Below are positions 1 to 8,692 of a stretch of DNA of 64,000 nt, in pieces. The stretch lies in contig NZ_VTDM01000005.1 in the NCBI RefSeq assembly GCF_015627105.1, forward strand, positions 1 through 64,000, read 5' to 3'. The notes beneath the pieces are model-generated. The model was given only the letters and a program-made list of their open reading frames with translations, was not told the origin of the DNA and made no database searches. This DNA is from Acinetobacter baretiae. Lineage in GTDB: Bacteria; Pseudomonadota; Gammaproteobacteria; Pseudomonadales; Moraxellaceae. Made by a program: the position numbers and the translations under genes. Each line of letters starts with the position of its first letter. Positions within the stretch are counted from its first letter, which is position 1.

Positions 1-162
1 TTTAAAAGGTTTCCGTGGACGGGTTCTTTTAACCTCAATTCGTTTTTTCCAACTCAAAATTGTATTTTTATCAATTTCAAATTGTGCAGAGACCGCTCGT
101 ATGGAATATCCTTCCTCAAGCTTCGCTATCACTTTTCGTCTAAAATGTTCTGAATAACTCAT
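1..162 (-). CDS. IS630-type transposase, N-terminal fragment cut by window edge
   Basis: The minus strand reads an open frame from an ATG at 162 to the window edge (54 codons). It begins MSYSEHFRRKVIAKLEEGYS and continues with a helix-turn-helix of the kind that opens IS630-family transposases, including an SIRAVSAQFEIDKNTILSWKK-like recognition region. This part would bind the element ends; the catalytic DDE region lies outside the window. The outer IS end should lie between about 163 and 205, probably at one of the TA dinucleotides near 195-200 because IS630 elements target TA, but the partner inverted repeat is not visible. Family assignment is fairly good; whether the element is intact cannot be judged. 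Confidence 0.7.
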   Translation of the reverse strand, partial: MSYSEHFRRKVIAKLEEGYSIRAVSAQFEIDKNTILSWKKRIEVKRTRPRKPFK

Positions 163-417
163 TTTTATATTGTCTTATATTTTTGATTGTTTGACTATAT
201 AGAAACTTACCTTCTTGAATCAGTAATTAATCAAATGAATAAAATTCACTCCTAATTATTTTAATGGTGTCATGCTGACATAAAAATACGTTATTGCTTA
301 CACATATTCAATACACGCACTCATGCTATGCCTTACCTTTTAAGTACAATAATAATGTCAAATATAGAAATATTTGCAACATAAATAAAATAGACAACCG
401 AATCAAAGGACGATTCA

Positions 418-1569
418 ATGAAAGCTAGACATCAACTATATATAGGTATTATTGCTATGGCGATTGGAACCCTTAGTCATGCTGCAACACTCACTAGCCA
501 ACCTTATGGCACAACCCAAAACGGTCAAAAAATAACTAAATACACGATGACCAACAACAAAGGCGTTTCAGTATCATTTATTGATTTTGGTGCTGTTATT
601 ACACAAATGATTACACCTGATGCACAAGGCAATAAAGAAAATATTGTACTCGGCTTTGATAATTTACATGGATACGAAGTAACAGACACCCAAGAAGGTA
701 TTCACTTTGGATCACTGATTGGTAGATATGCTAACCGTATTGGTCAAGGTCAATTTAATTTAGATGGTAAAACTTATCAACTTGAAAAAAACAATGCACC
801 AAACACCCTACATGGTGGGTCACTTGGCTATGACAAACGCGTATGGGGAGTAAAACCTCTTGTTACTCAAGGAGATACTGTAAAAGCTGCATTAACATTA
901 ACAAGCCCAAATGGTGATCAGGGTTTTCCTGGAAAACTCGATATTGAAGTCATTTATAGCTTATCTGACCAAAACGAATTTAAAATTGAGTACAAAGCCA
1001 ATACCGATCAACCGACAGTTATCAACTTAACCAATCATAGTTACTTTAACTTAGCAGGTGTAAAGAATACGCCTTATGGTATTTTAAATCACGCTGTACA
1101 AATACATGCAGATCGTATTTTAGAAGTCGATAAGAACTCACTGCCTACAGGCCAATATATTACTGTTAAAGACACACCATTTGACTTCACTGCATTAAAA
1201 ACTGTTGCAAAAGATATTCGTAAAAACAATCAGCAATTGGCATATGGTTATGGATATGATCAAACTTGGGTGTTAAATAAAAGTGCATCCCACCTCCCTC
1301 AATTGGCGGCCAAAGTGCTAGACCCTCAGTCTAAACGTACTTTAGAAGTTTTGACAACAGAACCAAGTATACAATTTTACACAGCCAATCACTTACATGG
1401 TAATGTCATGGGTCGAGATGGGGTTTTATACCGACAAGCTGATGCATTAGCTTTAGAAACACAACATTTCCCAGATAGCCCAAATAAAAATAGTTTTCCA
1501 TCTACCCGTCTGAATCCAGATCAAACATATCACAGTACAACCGTGTATAAATTTGGTATTGAGAAATAA
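418..1569 (+). CDS. mro: Secreted aldose 1-epimerase (mutarotase)
   Basis: This enzyme interconverts alpha and beta anomers of aldohexoses. Residues 1-22 form a signal peptide (basic start, hydrophobic core, SHA-A cleavage), so the enzyme should act in the periplasm, as described for the Acinetobacter mutarotase. The galactose-mutarotase fold shows the expected signatures: NRIGQGQF and TLHGG in the first third, the catalytic histidine in NHSYFNL (about His207), and the catalytic glutamate in [12 protein letters not shown] (about Glu347). At 383 residues it is full length for the exported type. An AAAGGA site lies 9 bases before the ATG. The gene stands alone and ends in its own terminator. 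In this genus a periplasmic mutarotase plausibly feeds membrane PQQ glucose dehydrogenase; that link is inference. Confidence 0.92.
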   Translation: MKARHQLYIGIIAMAIGTLSHAATLTSQPYGTTQNGQKITKYTMTNNKGVSVSFIDFGAVITQMITPDAQGNKENIVLGFDNLHGYEVTDTQEGIHFGSLIGRYANRIGQGQFNLDGKTYQLEKNNAPNTLHGGSLGYDKRVWGVKPLVTQGDTVKAALTLTSPNGDQGFPGKLDIEVIYSLSDQNEFKIEYKANTDQPTVINLTNHSYFNLAGVKNTPYGILNHAVQIHADRILEVDKNSLPTGQYITVKDTPFDFTALKTVAKDIRKNNQQLAYGYGYDQTWVLNKSASHLPQLAAKVLDPQSKRTLEVLTTEPSIQFYTANHLHGNVMGRDGVLYRQADALALETQHFPDSPNKNSFPSTRLNPDQTYHSTTVYKFGIEK

Positions 1570-1576
1570 TATATCA

Positions 1577-1614
1577 AAAGCCTTTGTATGGAATTACCCT
1601 ACAAAGGCTTTTTT
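1577..1614 (+). terminator. Rho-independent terminator of mro
   Basis: A 12-bp stem AAAGCCTTTGTA / TACAAAGGCTTT with a short loop is followed by a T run. It starts about 8 bases after the mutarotase stop codon. Confidence 0.85.
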
Positions 1615-1721
1615 CACACATCATTGTTCTACTTGTAAAACATTACATTCCAAATTCGTTATTTAAATATAAATTTAAAACAATAAAATAATAAATATAT
1701 TCTGCAAAACAAGGCAAAACA

Positions 1722-2414
1722 ATGAACACTTATTTACATCATCATCAAAATCGTGGGCATGTACATACGGACTGGCTCAACACTTATCACAGTTTCTCAT
1801 TCGGCCAATGGCATGACAGACGCTTCATGGGAATTGGTGCTTTACGAGTCATTAATGATGATACCATCGCTGCACACCGTGGTTTTGGTACACACCCCCA
1901 CGACAATATGGAAATTCTAACCTACGTTGTATCAGGTGCAATTACCCACAAAGACAGTATGGGTAACCATGGTCAAATTCATGCTGGTGAATGGCAACTT
2001 ATGAGTGCAGGAACAGGGGTTGAACATAGTGAAGTAAATCAAAACGACACGCCCGTACACCTATTTCAGATTTGGATTCACCCCAATATTAGAAATGCAA
2101 AACCGAACTATCAGCAAGTCTCACTTGACCCTAAAACACAACCTAACCAATGGCATGTTATAGCAGGCCCTGAAGACAATGCATTAATGCATATTCGTCA
2201 GTCCGCTGAAGTAAAAACAGCATTTTTAGATCAAGATCAAACTCTTGAGCTTGAAAGACAGCATGATGTCAATTATGTACATGTTATTTCAGGGCAAATT
2301 AAAATTGGGCAACAGATCCTAAACCCTGGAGATGCACTGGCATTTACCACAGAAAATCAAATGACAGCGATGTCTAAAGATAGTCATGTACTATGGTTTG
2401 ATTTGCCTCAATAA
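1722..2414 (+). CDS. Pirin family bicupin protein (YhhW type)
   Basis: This 230-residue protein has the two-cupin layout of pirins. The N-terminal cupin carries the metal-ligand pattern HRGFGTHPHDNMEILTYV and later GTGVEHSE, giving three histidines and a glutamate. The C-terminal cupin is weaker (VNYVHVISGQIKIGQ). E. coli YhhW and its relatives bind a metal and can oxidise quercetin in vitro, but their cellular role is unsettled, so no substrate is assigned. AAGG lies 9 bases before the ATG. The gene is monocistronic, with a terminator immediately after it. Length and motifs are normal for the family. Confidence 0.88.
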   Translation: MNTYLHHHQNRGHVHTDWLNTYHSFSFGQWHDRRFMGIGALRVINDDTIAAHRGFGTHPHDNMEILTYVVSGAITHKDSMGNHGQIHAGEWQLMSAGTGVEHSEVNQNDTPVHLFQIWIHPNIRNAKPNYQQVSLDPKTQPNQWHVIAGPEDNALMHIRQSAEVKTAFLDQDQTLELERQHDVNYVHVISGQIKIGQQILNPGDALAFTTENQMTAMSKDSHVLWFDLPQ

Positions 2415-2449
2415 AAAAAGGCCACCTCAATAAAAGGTGGCCTTTTTAA
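2415..2449 (+). terminator. Terminator of the pirin gene
   Basis: The arms AAAAAGGCCACCT and AGGTGGCCTTTTT flank a short loop directly after the pirin stop. A and T runs on both sides make it potentially bidirectional, which would also end tRNA-Ser transcription from the other strand. Confidence 0.85.
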
Positions 2450-2460
2450 AACTACATATT

Positions 2461-2550
2461 TGGCGGAAGCGGTGAGATTCGAACTCACGGAGGGGGTAAA
2501 CCCTCGTCGGTTTTCAAGACCGGTGCATTAAACCGCTCTGCCACGCTTCC
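2461..2550 (-). tRNA. tRNA-Ser (anticodon UGA)
   Basis: Read on the minus strand, the 90-nt sequence starts GGAAGCG, which pairs with CGCTTCC before an encoded G-CCA end. The anticodon loop is CTTGAAA with anticodon TGA (bases 2514-2516), which reads UCA-type serine codons. A long variable arm (class II tRNA), a GAGCGGTTTAATGC D-arm and a GTTCGAATC T-loop are all present. It lies just downstream of the pirin terminator, in the opposite orientation. Confidence 0.97.
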
Positions 2551-3106
2551 AATGTGCGCAATCATATAAACAAAATGACGATATTGCAAATGTTTTATGT
2601 CTTGGCATCACCTAAAAGGACAAAAAAACAGCAAAAAGATGTCATCATATCTAGCAAATGATCAAAAGAATCACTGCAACATCCTCCTAATCAAGTTTAA
2701 AACGTATATTTAATAAACAAAGGAACATCTAAAATGAAGATTAAAAGTAAAAAAATTTACGTCTTTTTATCCATAGAAAAATTAAATTAAACACCTGAGT
2801 TTAATCAAAAAAAATTGTAAGAACATCTAGATTAAAAATAAAATAAATATTTTTATTAAAAAGTCAAGTTTGACTTTTAATATTCAGCACATTATTATGC
2901 ACCCAACATCACAACATGGCTATTTTTCCACCTATATTGTTGTATAAGTAATTTGACTACTTTTAACGCAATATAAATCCCAACTTTAATTCTTGCTATA
3001 GACATAGCAAACATGACTACCCCCTCAACACTTTAGCAACTTACGCAAGCATTAGACACCTGTCTTTTAGCTTCATTGGGTGGTTATTCTCTGTCGTGGA
3101 GTCACT
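2551..3106. other. AT-rich intergenic region before the MltF-like gene
   Basis: No convincing gene is seen. It probably contains the tRNA-Ser promoter on the minus strand and the promoter of the lytic transglycosylase on the plus strand. A near-perfect 20-bp palindrome (AAAAGTCAA-GT-TTGACTTTT, 2859-2878) could be an operator or a small hairpin. An 18-codon frame starting at 2734 has no support and is not called. Confidence 0.5.
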
Positions 3107-4240
3107 ATGCAAAATACGTTATCTGTTTTAGCAAGGCGTTTGCGCCTTACATGTAAAACAAACAAATTACCCGTTCGCGTATCAATCGTTACAGCACTTG
3201 CGATGCTGCCCTTACTACAGCTACATGCGATTAGTTCTAAAAAAGAAATGAATCAATATGTAGATGTCATGAACAATAATCGGCTGACTGTGGTCTCTGT
3301 CAAAAGCCCAAATACTGTGTTTAACAATGGCCAAAGTTTACATGGATTTGGTTATGACCTAATGCGAAATTATGCGAAGAGTCTAAATGTACAATTAGAT
3401 TTTAAAATTGTTGCAGATGACACAACTGCGCTTCAGCTTGTTGCAGAAGGTAAAGCAAATATGGCTTTGACCAATGCATCTATGCAAGCTATAGAAAAGA
3501 AGAGTTTAAACTTCTTCTCGGCCACCTGTGGGAACTTAAACTCACTTGAAAAACATGGCCTTTCAAGTAATATTAATCTTGTGGTCAGTAGTGCCACCGA
3601 TCCACTGGCTCAAACAGCCACAGGTTTCACATGTAAAGCCAACGACAATGGATACATTGATCAATTAGCATCTTTTTACAATCACAACACTGTGGATGAA
3701 AACTCTTGGGAAATTATTGAGCAAGATCTTAAAAAGCGCATGCCAATTTACCGAGCAAGCTTTAAAAGAGAAGCACAAAAATACAATATGGACTGGCAAT
3801 TTCTTGCAGCTATGGGCTATCAAGAATCATATCTCAAACCGAACTCAGTTTCACCAACAGGTGTGAGAGGCTTGATGATGCTCACTAACAATACTGCAAA
3901 AGCCATGGGAGTTACAGATCGAAATAATCCTCAACAAAGCATACAAGGTGGAGCGAAATATCTGGATCACCTTTTAGAGCAGTATGAAGACATCTCGTAC
4001 CCAGATCGTGCATGGTACGCGTTAGTTGCATACAACATGGGCCCAGGTGCATTAGCCAATGTACAAACAAAAGTGTCTAAATTAGGTAAAAATCCAAATG
4101 AATGGATTAATATCTATAGTTATATGCAAACTCACCAAGCATCAAATGGTAAATATAAACAAGCTGTACAATATGTAACGCGTATAAGAGCATATATCGA
4201 ACATATTCAAAGTAATGACAGCAGTACCATAGAAGTGTGA
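3107..4240 (+). CDS. MltF-like membrane-associated lytic transglycosylase
   Basis: This 377-residue exported protein should cleave the glycan strand of peptidoglycan to 1,6-anhydro-muropeptides. Residues 1-41 look like a long signal or anchor segment. Residues about 60-180 resemble the first lobe of a type-3 solute-binding domain (GFGYDLMRNYAKSL, VAEGKANMALTNAS). Residues about 205-370 are an SLT domain with catalytic Glu240 in MGYQESYLKPN and the MltF-like block GVRGLMMLT. E. coli MltF is about 518 residues, so the regulatory domain here is roughly halved. Two cysteines (about 141 and 176) frame the shortened part. I prefer the ATG at 3107, with GGAG upstream, over one nine codons earlier. 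Confidence 0.8.
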   Translation: MQNTLSVLARRLRLTCKTNKLPVRVSIVTALAMLPLLQLHAISSKKEMNQYVDVMNNNRLTVVSVKSPNTVFNNGQSLHGFGYDLMRNYAKSLNVQLDFKIVADDTTALQLVAEGKANMALTNASMQAIEKKSLNFFSATCGNLNSLEKHGLSSNINLVVSSATDPLAQTATGFTCKANDNGYIDQLASFYNHNTVDENSWEIIEQDLKKRMPIYRASFKREAQKYNMDWQFLAAMGYQESYLKPNSVSPTGVRGLMMLTNNTAKAMGVTDRNNPQQSIQGGAKYLDHLLEQYEDISYPDRAWYALVAYNMGPGALANVQTKVSKLGKNPNEWINIYSYMQTHQASNGKYKQAVQYVTRIRAYIEHIQSNDSSTIEV

Positions 4241-4245
4241 TAAAC

Positions 4246-4287
4246 ACAGGATCTCCATTTCAAATTATATTGAAATAGAGATCCTGT
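4246..4287 (+). terminator. Hairpin after the MltF-like gene (no T run)
   Basis: ACAGGATCTC-C-ATTTCAA pairs with TTGAAAT-AGAGATCCTGT, giving about 17 pairs with one irregularity. It starts 5 bases after the stop. The plus strand lacks a T tract after it, so it may stabilise the 3' end rather than terminate transcription. Confidence 0.5.
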
Positions 4288-4943
4288 AAATCAAAGCGAT
4301 CCTTCTGTTGCCCGTCTATAAAGTCTCTCTCAAATACCGTTTACTGAGATGTTCACTCATAATGAATGACATGATCGTATGATCACATCCAAATTACTTC
4401 ATTTGATTTTCAACATGAATTTATAAATACAGCACTCACTATTCCACTTGAACATATCAATACACGTTTGAATATTCATACAACATAGTGTTTAACATTT
4501 ATCATGTTTACATAGTCACTTTACAGCAATAAATGTCATGAAATAATAGCATGTGAGCACTAAAAATATTTATCATCGTAAAGAGCGCCTCTAATAGCTT
4601 CAAAATCGCACGTATAACAGCGCTAAAGCCTCTTAATCAATAAGAAGATGGTACGTGGGAATTTTTCTATATCTCAATCTACCTCAAACAATAGAACATC
4701 TATTTATTTTTGTAATACAGTTTAAAGTGATTATGATAGATATGACCGCTAACACCATGGATCATTTTTTAAAATACCCCCAACACTACGCTTTTATTCA
4801 GACGTTTAAATGCATTTTAGATTTATAAAATGAGTAAATGATTATTCTGTTTCTATCAAAATAGAAATGGCTTACATACAACATTTATTTTTATTTTGCC
4901 AATACTAAAGTACGACTAAATAACATCCAATTTTTAAATGACC

Positions 4944-4996
4944 TATAAAAAAATCCTTCCACTGTAAAAGATCATTCTGTTTACAATAGAAGGATT
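4944..4996 (-). terminator. Terminator of the SCP2 gene
   Basis: A long imperfect hairpin (AATCCTTC...TGTAAA with TTTACA...GAAGGATT, two mismatches) is followed on the minus strand by a run of seven T residues. It lies about 60 bases beyond the stop codon of the minus-strand SCP2 gene. Confidence 0.7.
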
Positions 4997-5055
4997 ATAA
5001 TCACTTTCATTTCACACTTAAAAAAATATGTGCAAAACTCAGGCAACAGATGAAG

Positions 5056-5445
5056 CTATAAAGTAGTATGTGCCAAAATATTATGAAATAATTGTTTTTG
5101 TGCAGGCGTTGGTTTTGCAGTTTGTAAAGCCATAAGCTGAGACATATCCCCTTGCACTTTAATTTTCCCTGTCATAAATGCTTGCATAGCCGCAGTCATA
5201 TCGAACTCTAGAAACACTTTTCTTAATGTTTCAGCATTCATCGTTAGTGTTGTTCTTGCTTGCTCAGAAAGACCTTTATGTAACTTCCCCGCAGCCAAAG
5301 AAAGCTCTTTCACGCCTGCTTCTGAGTCAGATACAATCAAATTAATGACTAAGTTTTGCAATGCAGGCGACAAATTTAAATCTCCTGCTTGAGCCGTTAG
5401 CGTTTCAACTTGAGTGAACCACTCCTCTGTTAAAAATACAGGCAT
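5056..5445 (-). CDS. SCP2 sterol-binding-domain protein
   Basis: This small soluble protein (129 residues) has the SCP2-like fold signature: an N-terminal helix, a strand region with KELSLAAGKLHKGLSEQARTTLTMN, and the terminal block FLEFDMTAAMQAFMTGKIKVQGDMSQLMAL. SCP2 domains bind hydrophobic ligands such as acyl chains. Bacterial members are often unassigned, so the ligand is unknown here. The ATG at 5445 has AAAGGA 6-7 bases upstream, which is better than the ATG five codons earlier. It lies 160 bases downstream of ttcA on the same strand and has its own terminator, so it may be a separate unit. No signal peptide or membrane segment is seen. Confidence 0.8.
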   Translation of the reverse strand: MPVFLTEEWFTQVETLTAQAGDLNLSPALQNLVINLIVSDSEAGVKELSLAAGKLHKGLSEQARTTLTMNAETLRKVFLEFDMTAAMQAFMTGKIKVQGDMSQLMALQTAKPTPAQKQLFHNILAHTTL

Positions 5446-5607
5446 ATTATTTCCTTTCATTTATTTAAGTTTTTCACGACAACTATGGTCATAATGAGAT
5501 TCACATATCAATCTAAAAATACACACAAAGATTGACGGCTTACACCTCACTAAAAATTGCGATAAAGGGTGCAACACCTAAAGAACTATACAACACTCTA
5601 CATTTGA

Positions 5608-6510
5608 TTAAGCCATATAGCCTAGATTAACAACATCTAGCTTATTTTTATCTGCATCTGAATTTTTTAAATCAAACTCTCTTTGCTCGTCTAGCTTTTC
5701 GAAATCAAAAAGCTCACGATCAGCGAGTTGCGATGGTGCAACATTTTGTAAAGCACCAAAAATACTATGTAAACGTTTAGGATGAACTTTATCCCATTCA
5801 CGAAGCATATCATTAAGCATGGCACGTTGTAAGTTTTCTTGAGAACCACATAAATTACATGGAATAATTGGAAACTTACGCATGTTTGCATATTTAATAA
5901 TGTCTTTTTCTTCCACATATGCCAATGGACGAATGAGAATATTCTTTTTATCTGAAGATAACAGCTTAGGAGGCATTGCCTTTAAACTACCACCATGAAA
6001 TAAATTTAAAAAGAACGTTGCAAGAATATCATCACGATGATGACCCAAAGCCACTTTTGTTGCTCCAATTTCTTGCGCGAACCCATACAATGACCCACGG
6101 CGAAGACGAGAACATACTGCACAGTACGTTTTACCTTCAGGCGTCAATTTTTTTGTAATACTATAAGTGTCTTTTTCTAAAATATAGTAAGGGATATTAT
6201 TTTCTTCCAAATATTTTGGTAAAACATCCTCTGGAAATCCAGGTTGTTTTTGGTCCAAATTTACAGCCACAACGTCAAAATGGATAGGTGCAATACGCTT
6301 AAACTGCAATAAAATGTCAAGTAACGTATAACTGTCTTTACCACCAGAAATACACACCATGACCTTATCGCCATCTTCAATCATCTTGAAATCACGAATG
6401 GCATGACCTACCTGCCTACGCAGTTTTTTTAATAACCGATAATACGATGAACTCGTTGGCAAATCAGGCTTAAAATTAAATCCTTGATTGGACTCAATTG
6501 GAGAGTACAT
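5608..6510 (-). CDS. ttcA: tRNA 2-thiocytidine(32) synthetase TtcA
   Basis: TtcA thiolates cytidine 32 in several tRNAs using ATP and an iron-sulfur cluster. The PP-loop ATP site SGGKDS is at about residues 55-60. Cysteine pairs in [10 protein letters not shown] and CNLCGSQ fit the [4Fe-4S] ligands. [12 protein letters not shown] is the usual downstream motif. The frame could start 18 codons earlier at a TTG, but family members begin near MYSPIESN-, so I use the ATG at 6510, although its ribosome site is weak. The length of 300 residues is normal. It is followed on the same strand by the SCP2 gene. Confidence 0.93.
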   Translation of the reverse strand: MYSPIESNQGFNFKPDLPTSSSYYRLLKKLRRQVGHAIRDFKMIEDGDKVMVCISGGKDSYTLLDILLQFKRIAPIHFDVVAVNLDQKQPGFPEDVLPKYLEENNIPYYILEKDTYSITKKLTPEGKTYCAVCSRLRRGSLYGFAQEIGATKVALGHHRDDILATFFLNLFHGGSLKAMPPKLLSSDKKNILIRPLAYVEEKDIIKYANMRKFPIIPCNLCGSQENLQRAMLNDMLREWDKVHPKRLHSIFGALQNVAPSQLADRELFDFEKLDEQREFDLKNSDADKNKLDVVNLGYMA

Positions 6511-7268
6511 AGACGACACAAACCATTTGAAAAAATTAAGAGATAATTTTATATGATTCTTCAATGATTCGCATCTATCTTATCGATGAATTATATAAGA
6601 TATTTCAATTTACCTTTTACACACTTACAGCTTATGATCAGATCAACACAATTGCACAGTAAAAATGCTTTTTCAGCATAAAATATGTCCATAATTGAGC
6701 AATTTTGATTGCAATCCCTCTAAACGCTTTGACTAAAATCAGTTGTCCACAAATACTGTGGATAAACCTGTGGATTGTCACCATCTTGACAAAACTAATC
6801 ATAAGTAGCACAAGGCTTTCAATTGGTTTGGTTATTTTTTAACCTACAAAATAAATACATAAAAAACAATATCTTAGTTAAGTCAAGACAAAAAAATGAA
6901 AAATAATTTTTTATTTTTTGAAAAAAACAAAAATATTGATTAGATCAATTATTTACAATATGTAACAACTTGATTTAGGAAAAAATAGCAATCACTAAAA
7001 AAAATACGTCTAAATTGTTACAAAATCTAATCAAGTTTCAAATAAGACAAATAAATAAATAAAAATATTTTTTTTTGCCTATAAAACAATGTTTTGTATA
7101 AACAGTCATTTTTTTAATAAATATAAAATACCGAGGTAATCTACGCCAAAAGTCCATAAATTTGTGATGAAAACAGCATAAATTGTCAATGCTTTTTTTT
7201 ATTTTTGGAGAGTTAATGCTAAGCTAAAAATATGATCAAAAAAAACCTCTATAGAGGAAGGAGTAAGT
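6511..7268. other. AT-rich intergenic region with DnaA-box-like cluster
   Basis: These 758 bases lie between divergently transcribed ttcA and the polyol dehydrogenase, so both promoters should be here. Bases 6743-6777 hold three DnaA-box-like 9-mers. From about 6830 to 7140 the sequence becomes extremely AT-rich with many A and T runs. Short inverted repeats occur, for example ATTGAT-TAG-ATCAAT at 6935-6949. No open frame with a ribosome site is seen. Confidence 0.55.
6743..6777. promoter_or_regulatory. Cluster of three DnaA-box-like sites
   Basis: TTGTCCACA (6743-6751, plus strand) matches the consensus TTATCCACA at 8 of 9 bases. TGTGGATAA (6757-6765) is a perfect consensus box on the minus strand. 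TGTGGATTG (6769-6777) gives CAATCCACA on the minus strand, 7 of 9. Their spacing is about 12-14 bases, and the neighbouring DNA is very AT-rich. No dnaA, dnaN or gyrB gene is nearby, so this is not the usual oriC context. It could titrate DnaA or regulate a flanking gene. Confidence 0.45.
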
Positions 7269-8666
7269 TTGAGTAGGCAAACCATTGAACCAAACTCTGA
7301 AAATATTTGGCTACATTTAGGCGCAAGCGCGTTTTTCAGAGCACACCAAGCATATTATTTAAATCAATTAAATCAAAAAGGAAATCATCCATGGCATGTG
7401 AGTTTAGCGAATATTCGCAATAGCTCATCACAAGACACATTAAAACAACTGCAACAACAAAATGGGACCTATACCCTCGAAATCATCTCACCCTCTGGCG
7501 ATTTCAACTATGAAACCATAGAATGTCTCGACCAAATATTACTTTGGGATCACAGACTTCAATCAACTGTTAATGTGGGTGCCAACCCAAAGACAAAAAT
7601 CATTTCTTTTACTGTAACCGAAGGTGGTTATTTTCTTAAAGAAGATAATAACCTCGACTTAGAACATCCCGCGATTCAAAATGATCTTTCTGCAACAGGC
7701 GAAATCCAAACGCTGTATGGCGTTTTGTATGACATTCTCGCTTTACGCATGAAAAACCAAAGTGGCCCGGTCACTTTACTATGTTGTGATAACTTACGTA
7801 GTAATGGCGATAGCTTTGCCAAAGGTTTAAATGACTTTGTTCAAGCCAAAGGAAATACAGAACTTTTAGCTTGGATTGAAGAATTTACATCTGCCCCAAA
7901 CAGCATGGTTGACCGTATTACCCCAAAGGTCAATGATCAAAGTATTGAAAGAGTACAAGCACAACAAGATCAATCAGATGCTGTACCTATTAGTTGTGAG
8001 CATTATACAAGATGGGTTTTGGAAAAAGACTTTGTCAATGATCACCCTCAGCTTTCTAAAGTTGGTGTTGAATTTGTAGATGATGTCCTACCCTACGAAG
8101 AGGCTAAAATCCGATTGCTCAATGCAAGTCACAGTGGTTTAGCTTGGTATGGAGCACTTCATAAACATACTTTCATCCATGAAACATTAGCTCCTTCTAT
8201 TTGTGAAACACTCACAAATTATGCAAAGCACGATGTAAAAGATGCATTACATCATCATCAGATTGACATCAACACCAATGTTGAATGTAAAACTATCTTA
8301 GATCGCTTCAGTAGCCCATATGTGAAAGACACTGTAGCTAGGGTTGCCTCTGACAGTATTTCTAAATTACGTGGTTTTATTTTACCTACGATTAAAGATT
8401 GCTTAATACAAGGTAAAAATCCCAAATATGCACTTCAGCTTGTTGCTTCATATTTTTACTTTTTGCAACGCAACCAACAAAACCAACTGTCTTTTGAATA
8501 CCAAGACAGCGCACTCAATGACATTGCAATCGATCAAGTTTTTCAGCACTCAGACCCTATTACAGCTTTTGCAACACATGCTGGTCTGTTTGGTTCACTC
8601 ACTGAAGATCCAGCTTTTTACACCGAGCTCATCAAAACTACTCACTCGTTTAACCTCGTCGAATGA
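7269..8666 (+). CDS. Mannitol/arabinitol dehydrogenase family polyol dehydrogenase
   Basis: This 465-residue protein is a long-chain polyol dehydrogenase that would interconvert a hexitol or pentitol and its ketose with NAD(P). The N-terminal nucleotide domain opens with LHLGASAFFRAHQAYYL and contains TVTEGGYF, CCDNLRSNG and MVDRITPK. The catalytic signature K-x4-N-x2-H appears as KIRLLNASH (Lys280, Asn285, His288), matching the lysine, asparagine and histidine of mannitol 2-dehydrogenase. Substrate cannot be told from sequence: mannitol, D-arabinitol and fructuronate enzymes share these motifs. Translation appears to start at TTG behind a strong AGGAAGGAG site. The next gene, a SemiSWEET-like transporter, follows closely, suggesting a sugar or polyol operon. 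Confidence 0.85.
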   Translation: MSRQTIEPNSENIWLHLGASAFFRAHQAYYLNQLNQKGNHPWHVSLANIRNSSSQDTLKQLQQQNGTYTLEIISPSGDFNYETIECLDQILLWDHRLQSTVNVGANPKTKIISFTVTEGGYFLKEDNNLDLEHPAIQNDLSATGEIQTLYGVLYDILALRMKNQSGPVTLLCCDNLRSNGDSFAKGLNDFVQAKGNTELLAWIEEFTSAPNSMVDRITPKVNDQSIERVQAQQDQSDAVPISCEHYTRWVLEKDFVNDHPQLSKVGVEFVDDVLPYEEAKIRLLNASHSGLAWYGALHKHTFIHETLAPSICETLTNYAKHDVKDALHHHQIDINTNVECKTILDRFSSPYVKDTVARVASDSISKLRGFILPTIKDCLIQGKNPKYALQLVASYFYFLQRNQQNQLSFEYQDSALNDIAIDQVFQHSDPITAFATHAGLFGSLTEDPAFYTELIKTTHSFNLVE

Positions 8667-8692
8667 CGGACAAAACAAATAAGGAAAAAGTG

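Larger units (their letters stand above)
4241..5055. other. Long gene-free AT-rich region
   Basis: About 815 bases separate the MltF-like gene from the SCP2 gene. No frame of useful length with a ribosome site is visible on either strand. It holds a strong hairpin at 4246-4287 after the MltF-like gene and a minus-strand terminator at 4944-4996 for the SCP2 gene. The stretch 4300-4940 shows no structure I can name and may be a decayed gene. Confidence 0.5.

Noticed and set aside
5976-6158. Plus-strand frame inside ttcA
   Set aside because: Shadow of ttcA with no ribosome site or recognisable domain.
6511-7268. Chromosomal origin oriC
   Set aside because: DnaA-like boxes and AT-rich DNA are present, but dnaA, dnaN, gyrB and rpmH are not nearby and only three boxes are seen; kept as a cluster of unknown role.
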